Made by a program: the position numbers and the translations under genes. From Panicum virgatum (lineage: Eukaryota; Streptophyta; Magnoliopsida; Poales; Poaceae), in contig NC_053139.1 of the NCBI RefSeq assembly GCF_016808335.1, positions 40,792,464 to 40,856,463 of the forward strand: a DNA stretch of 64,000 nucleotides, read 5' to 3'. This document shows positions 55,318-64,000 of this stretch, in pieces; the first letter of the stretch is position 1; each line of letters starts with the position of its first letter. The notes beneath the pieces were generated by a model. That model was not told the origin of the DNA, ran no database searches, and worked only from the letters and a program-made list of their open reading frames with translations.

Positions 55318-56381
55318 CAACTCTTTACGACCAACTGTCTCATTCATACTATCTCTTGTTTCTGTCTTCTCTAGAAATACTTGGTATGGAAGAGAAGTCG
55401 GAGGAGTGAAGGGAAGAGAAGTCGGAGGAGTGAAGGGAAGAGAAACGAAAGGCAATGATGAGAACTCATGGGGGTTTTTCCGATCTTTTGGTGAGGACAA
55501 ACTGGATAACTCGATTTGAGGAGAAGAGAAGACGTTGGCGGTCCGACTTCAGCAATCTAGAGACGCTGCGCCATAGCAACCGATACACCTCCTCCAATGG
55601 TCGCCACGAACCTGCGGTGCGCGACGCCCAGCCACGAGGGCCCTGTTCTGTAAGCAATCGAGAACTAGCAAGAATAGATAAACGGAAGCTGAAAACTCGA
55701 GATATGAATGAAGAACTGAATCCGATTTAAACAAAGTTGGGGTCTCGAATGCAAGAAGACGGGTGATTTCTACAACACACGCGCTTCCAAGAAGCTGCGA
55801 AAGCAAACTTGCATGTAAACAAAACCCATCCCATCCATGGTGGCGGCTGAGGGGTATAAATACAAGGGAGGACGATCAGGAGTCATGACCTAACCCTAGC
55901 ACCGTGGACTGAAAAACCCGAATACTCCGGGTATAGGCCTGAAGACTCCGGGCCAGGGTTCGGACATCCGGTCCTTGTCCCGGATACTCTGGGTATACGC
56001 CCAGAGACTCCGTGTCAGGGTTTGAACATCCGGCCCTTATCCCGGATACTCCGGGTTTTGGTCCGGATACTCCGGATTTTCGCTTGAAAGAATCCTCGAC
56101 TATTTTCACAAGTTGGCGTTGTCCTGTTGTCCGAATCTGGCCCACGCGAATCCCCTCCCCTTGTTGTCTTCTCCATCATTCATAAGCAAAACAAAAGTAC
56201 ATGTGTTTCCATTCTCTAGATATAATGGACAAGAGTTTAAGAATGAACTTACTTAATGATTGAGTTGACATGTACGAGCGCATGTAATAGGACCAAGTGG
56301 TGTAGATGTCACAGCTGCCGGTGTAGGTGGTGGTGTATGTGGATGTATCGTTGGTGTTCAGGCAGCCAACCCCTAGCTGGG
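55318..56381. repeat. Spacer with 24-bp and 62-bp tandem repeats
   Basis: A 24-bp unit (GAAGAGAAGTCGGAGGAGTG...) occurs twice at 55389-55436. A 62-bp unit starting CCCG-ATACTC-GGGTAT occurs at 55917-55978 and 55979-56040, with a partial third to about 56080. Parts of 55329-55450 resemble 57020-57090. No gene was recognised. Confidence 0.6.
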
Positions 56382-56948
56382 ACCAGGGTTTTCCTAACCG
56401 ACCGTTTGCACCGAACCGGCGTCCACCGGTTCCGGTTTACCGGACCGGTTTGACCGGTTACCGGTAGAAACCGGTTAGATTCAAATTTGAATTCAAAAAA
56501 CTCAGTTCAACCGGTTCGTACCGGTATACCAGCCGGTTAGACCGGTTTACCGGCCGGTTTGACTGGTAACCGGTCAAATTCAAATTTTTTTCTTTTTTGG
56601 TTTAAATTTAAATGCCCGCAAAGTATACTAAATAAATATTTGTATAACATATTTTAGTCTAAATAAACCCTCCAACCATCTTTTGTACTACTTTTACATT
56701 GTATTTGTATACTTTTGTATGCATGTTTTTTTTGTTTAACTTCAAATCCCCGCAAACTATACTAAATGAACGAATTTTTGAGAAAATTTGACACCATTAG
56801 AATTTTCGCACCTTGAAGTATTTTTAGGAATTTTTTAGGAATTTTTCATTTTTTTAATTTAAATTTAAATTTTGAATTTGGACCGGTTTGGTACCGGCCC
56901 AAACCGGAACCGAGCCGGACCGGAGTAACCGGTCAAACCGGACCTGGA
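56382..56948. mobile_element. ACCGGTTT-rich MITE
   Basis: Both ends carry inverted arrays of ACCGGTTT/AACCGGT words. The left begins CCAGGGTTTTCC, and the right, on the other strand, CCAGGTCCGG. The centre is AT-rich with a repeated CCCGCAAA-TATACTAAAT (56613 and 56751). It has no ORF. Confidence 0.65.
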
Positions 56949-57603
56949 CACGTTAGGGGCCTGCATGCATCCAGCTGAAAAACTTTTTATTTTTTGTTTG
57001 ATTTGATTTCGCAACTCCTCGTGGCCAGCTGTCTCGTTCATACTAGAAACACCCGGAATGAAAGTGAAGTCGACGTAGCGAAGGGAAGAGAAGAGAAACG
57101 CAGCCCACCAACCCCTCACTATGACACGTCCGAGGCCTACCTGCAGCCAGCTGGCCCCTCACCTCGGAAACCTGTATGCGGTCCTATTTAAGTGACTGAC
57201 GCGTGGGTCCATCGAGCACTGGTCCCGTGCACCCGTGAGCGAGGAGGGACAAATGCAAGTGGAGTACCATATGGCCTGGGTGCGGTGCATGCAGAGAAGA
57301 AGCCCAACCGCACCTTCCGTCTCCCTTTTTCTCTCACATCGCGATTCCAATTTTTTTTGTCTCACAGGCAATTTTTTCAGTCGTGAGGAATCCAATTCAA
57401 AATAGGCTTCGATGCGCTCGCTCCAATCGTTCCCTCAATTCCTCTTATTGCCAATGTGGGTGCGAGGTGGGTGCGGCCACCGGAGAAGACCTAAATGCTT
57501 TCTCCTCCCGAGACAGCCACAGCCCACAGGCCACAGCCAGCGAAAAGCCCCAAACCCTCCCAATACCCAGGCACCCACCCATCCGGTCGAAAGTGCTGAG
57601 CTC
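56949..57603. promoter_or_regulatory. Upstream region of the ERF gene
   Basis: A TATTTAA box at 57185-57191 may be the promoter, giving a leader of about 400 bases to the ATG at 57604. The first 170 bases resemble 46286-46345 and 55320-55450, a dispersed repeat. An upstream in-frame ATG exists at 57412. Confidence 0.45.
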
Positions 57604-58170
57604 ATGATGGACGCCACCCGCTTGCTCGACGCCGACGAGCACCACCAACAGATCGGCCTGGGGAAGACGAACACAACGGTGGTACGCGATCACCACCCCA
57701 CCATGGAGGACAAGCAGCGGACGCCCAGTGGGGAGGGCCTTGCCCAGGGGACGGGCCGCCGGCGCTTCCGCGGCGTGCGCCGCCGCCCGTGGGGGAAGTG
57801 GGCCGCCGAGATCCGCGACCCCAATCTGCACAAGCGCGTCTGGCTTGGCACTTTCGACACTGCCGAGGATGCCGCCGCCGCCTACGACTCCGCAGCGCTC
57901 CGCCTCCGCGGCCGCCGGGCCGTCACAAACTTCCATCCGCCCCCCACCGTAATCTCCTCCTCCGCCGTCACCTCGGAGACCTCCGCATCATCGGCCCCTC
58001 CATCCACTCGGCCGGTGGTGACATCCCCAGGAGGGCCACATAGCCCCACGGCGTCTCCTCCTCCGTCGCCCCAATCATCCGTGGATTACGACGCGACGTT
58101 GTGGTTTCACCGGGAGCCCCTCGGTGACCTCGACGATCTCTTCTCCACGCCGGACCTCCTGGCGCCCTGA
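57604..58170 (+). CDS. AP2/ERF transcription factor (ERF subfamily, CRF-like)
   Basis: Intronless gene for a nuclear DNA-binding protein with one AP2 domain at residues 53-113 ([19 protein letters not shown], then [20 protein letters not shown] and RGRRAVTNF). The WAAEIRD and WLGTF elements, with Ala and Asp at the ERF-diagnostic positions, predict GCC-box binding rather than DRE. The AVTNF end resembles group VI cytokinin response factors, but no N-terminal CRF motif is present, so group VI-like is as far as I go. A Ser/Pro-rich stretch (SPPPSPQSS, potential kinase sites) and an acidic C-terminus ([12 protein letters not shown]), a likely activation domain, follow. I prefer ATG 57604 (188 residues). 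The frame is open back to ATG 57412 (252 residues), but the extra part has no family resemblance. Confidence 0.88.
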   Translation: MMDATRLLDADEHHQQIGLGKTNTTVVRDHHPTMEDKQRTPSGEGLAQGTGRRRFRGVRRRPWGKWAAEIRDPNLHKRVWLGTFDTAEDAAAAYDSAALRLRGRRAVTNFHPPPTVISSSAVTSETSASSAPPSTRPVVTSPGGPHSPTASPPPSPQSSVDYDATLWFHREPLGDLDDLFSTPDLLAP

Positions 58171-59274
58171 CTCATCTGCCCAGCCTCCTCGGCTCACACC
58201 AAATTTTGGAGACAATCTTGTTTCTATCTTTCTATAGTCTAGTTTGAAATTTGAAAGAAGATACTCGGTATTTTGCTTACATTGAGGCGTATTCATGAGA
58301 GGCAGGCAGAAAATTGTTAAAGCTACAATTTTGGACATCCGAGGGGAGTCCTTGTTGCATCGTAGAGATCCTGGAGAAAAAAATGTAACTTTTTATTCAC
58401 TCAAATTTAGCAGTTCAGTCTTCAATGAGAACCTTCTTGTGACGAGTCGCCCCCTGCCTTGCCAAACATGGACATTCACCAGATATTGTATACACAACTC
58501 TGCCATGCTACCTTGGTTTCTCAAATCTCTTTCGTATGCTTCTGCAGACTGTATGAATCTGGCCAAAATTGAAGCATCTTAATTGTTTCATTTAAGCAAA
58601 CAATATAGTAACTGCAGATAAAATGGGTACCGAAAACACAACTTCGAAATATGTAGAAATTAAGAACTATACTGTTCTTGCCTTTTACTATCTTTTACCC
58701 GTCACTTTCTGAGCAAAGTATGTCAACCCCCGAGGTCCCAAGAAGCACACCAAAAACCTAGGGCCTGTTGAACGCAGCATCATATACCTTTTTTTTTTTG
58801 AAAGATTAGCAGCATCATATACTTTGCGTTGGAACTCTATACCATGCAAATCATGCACACCCTACCTGTCCTTTCTCGCCCTCAGGTCAGGTCACTCTAA
58901 TATTGTCCCAATCAGAGGACTAAAGGTAATCATGTACATAAATGCACTAAGGCATCAGTACTATCATGCATATAATCGACATGACAAAGAATGCTTATTA
59001 GCTGAATATAGTTGACGCAGAAACATGCACGCTTTTTACTGCATAACGGTCTCAGAGAAGTTCTCATGTGGATGGAGGTTAAAAAGGTTGCCAGTACTCT
59101 TTACTTCATTAGTTCATTTCACAAAAAAAGAACCCAAAAAGGGAGTAGACAGTTTGGGTAGATGTACACTTTGGATGTACTTTTTTATTTTTTACCCCAA
59201 TCATATCAATACATCAGCTCAAACAGGGTAATGAGGAAAATGGCAAAAAGGGAGAACTTACAAATTGCACTGCA
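58171..59274. other. 3' regions of converging genes
   Basis: Between the ERF stop and the stop codon of the cysteine desulfurase gene on the other strand; probably both 3' UTRs. No other feature was recognised. Confidence 0.45.
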
Positions 59275-62513
<3,239 letters not shown>

Positions 62514-62718
62514 TCAAAGGTAAAAATGAAATAGCTGCTTCTTAACTCAAATGAAGTTAGCATGCAACAGATTTTAAGGATTTGTGTGCACAACATGATC
62601 TAAATCTAACTAAAGCATCTTTTTGCAGTTTGTCTACCTGCATGGACTGAAATATTTCCATTAAGAGCTAGAAACAATTAAGGAAATGGATGTTTCATGT
62701 GCCCCACAAAATAAAATG

Positions 62719-63100
62719 TTTTTTTTTGAATGGTCACCGGGGGGGAGAGTATCCCCACCTGAATTGTATTCAAAAAGTGTGGCAGACCACAGATCAAAGA
62801 CCTCATTTTTAGGGAAAATGAGACAAAACCCACGTTGCTCGGTTAATTTGGGAAAACCGGGCTAAAACCACAACAACCACCTAGCTAAACTAGGTCTAAA
62901 CCAACTCCAGAACCCAAGCACATGGGCAAATTTGTGGCATAACCACGAATAGAAAAACACGTACACCGCAGCATAAGGGTGGAAATATGGCACAACCACG
63001 AATAACAACAAAACTACTGCCGGCCTTAGGAAGCTAGGGTAGTCGCTTGCGCTGTCTTCCGACGATGTACCGCACCACGGTCCGCTGCAAGCCAAGTCGT
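62719..63100 (-). mobile_element. Probable 3' end of a non-LTR retroelement in NFS2 intron 1
   Basis: Read on the minus strand it ends with GGTGGGGATACTCTCCCCCCCGG, GTGACCATTC and then a short A run (T run at 62719-62727), like the 3' tails of grass LINEs. It has no inverted ends. How far it reaches into the GC-rich DNA to the right is unclear. Confidence 0.5.
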
Positions 63101-64000
63101 CTCACGAAGTCGTAGCTGCAAGCGCCGTCCATTGACGCTGCCCTACGCTGCACTTAGTTGCCGTCGTGGTTCGCTGCAAGCAGCCAGGCGACAATGATGA
63201 GACAATCCCTAGCCGCCAACCAGCCATCAATGTCATATACTGAGTTGGTTGGTTCTCTAGCAGCGACACCTCCGAGGAGGGGGACGCCGCCACCGACCGC
63301 TACGAGCCACGGTTGCAGGCTGCAACGAAACAGGTTCTCCAACAGCGACGCTTCCAAGGAAGGAACGACGCCGAGGGCGCCGCCGCTGCCGCCCGCCTGA
63401 GCGAACTCAGGCAAGGTTTTCACAAAGAGAGACCTGTCCGAGAGGGGAGGCACCTCGACAACGCCCCCAAGGGGGAACACGGAGTCCACTGAACGTCGTC
63501 GCTGCCGGCCCGGCCAGAGGCCGAGGAAGACTTTTGTCTGGCAAATCCCTCATCCCCCAGTCGCCGCAGCACCATGCGCCCTCTGCCGCTGCTGCCGCCA
63601 TCTCGAGCCGTGGCCCCCATGGCACCCGCCTGCGCGCCCACGACGGACACCCCCGCGTGGGGATGCCGCCGCCGCCGCCACCGCTCAGGGGCGTCGGGGA
63701 CCCCCACAACGTGGCGCTAGCGCGGCCGGCCGGGTCCACAGCCCCGTCGAGCGGGACCGTCGGGGCCGCGCCTCCAACCAGTCGTAGCCTGCGGCCGACC
63801 AACGCCGCGCGTAGGGGGAGCCACCGCCGCTGCACCGCGAAGACCAGCCCTGGCCGCCGCCGCCAAACCTGACGCCGGCGCGTCGTTGACCGGGGGCAAA
63901 GCCCCGGGCCGCCGCCGCCGCACCGTGTGGATCCAGGCCGGGAACCCCAGCGACGCCGAGCACCGAACGCCGGCGGCGACGCGGCTAGGCCGAGCAGCAG
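63101..64000. other. GC-rich region, no supported gene
   Basis: Open in many frames because of base composition. A minus-strand frame (MDSVFPLGGVVEVPPLSDRS) could be the 5' part of the non-LTR element. No transit peptide with a usable phase-0 donor was found here. Confidence 0.3.

Noticed and set aside
55917..56080. 62-bp repeats considered as a CRISPR-like array
   Set aside because: The units are contiguous with no spacers, and the sequence is a plant genome.
63154..63963. Minus-strand ORFs considered as the NFS2 first exon
   Set aside because: None has a phase-0 donor placed to join the exon at 62504 with a plausible transit peptide and the conserved residues expected just before [14 protein letters not shown].

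Overview
This window is nuclear DNA from a grass (Poaceae). Protein-coding exons are split by GT-AG introns, gene starts are GC-rich while introns and spacers are AT-rich, and the repeats (Tat-type Ty3/gypsy elements with an antisense ORF, a short-LTR Copia element, Harbinger-like MITEs, a Helitron, a MULE-like element) are typical of cereals. I cannot fix the genus. No organellar, bacterial, rRNA, tRNA or CRISPR sequence was recognised.

Layout. 0-10 kb: two tandem CYP714-type cytochrome P450 genes on the minus strand. The left one is cut in exon 1 by a decayed 4.7-kb Copia element (655-5398, target duplication GATCC). The right one (6489-10126) has five exons. 11.5-17.6 kb: a head-to-head pair, an intronless RING-H2 ubiquitin ligase (minus) and a six-exon coiled-coil protein (plus), sharing about 1.3 kb of 5' DNA. 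20.5-29.5 kb: two near-identical intronless DUF1191 membrane-protein genes on a duplicated block of several kilobases. Between them lie a broken copy of the 5' region and a Helitron remnant with a recognisable 3' end. 30.5-32.5 kb: a MITE and a decayed proteasome-assembly-chaperone-4 (PAC4/PSMG4) gene. 33-43.1 kb: a degenerate Tat-lineage Ty3/gypsy element with gag, protease, RT and RNase H on the minus strand and a long coiled-coil ORF in the opposite orientation. Integrase and the left LTR are missing. 43.1-43.9 kb: a MULE-like element with about 110-bp inverted ends, lying 5 bp from that LTR. 44-50.5 kb: gene and repeat fragments. 50.9-54.9 kb: a gag-only gypsy element with both LTRs and a perfect CATGC target duplication. 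55-57 kb: tandem repeats and an ACCGGTTT-rich MITE. 57.6 kb: an AP2/ERF transcription factor. 59.3-62.5 kb: nine exons of plastid cysteine desulfurase (SufS/NFS2). Its transit-peptide exon lies beyond the window or beyond an apparent non-LTR retroelement at 62.7 kb.

The host genes do not form one pathway. They are ordinary euchromatic genes: oxidative metabolism (P450), ubiquitination (RING), plastid sulfur mobilisation for Fe-S clusters (NFS2), transcription (ERF) and unknown membrane or coiled-coil functions. The most unusual features are the antisense coiled-coil ORF in the gypsy element, the duplicated DUF1191 locus around a Helitron, and a 39-bp perfect inverted duplication inside a P450 intron.
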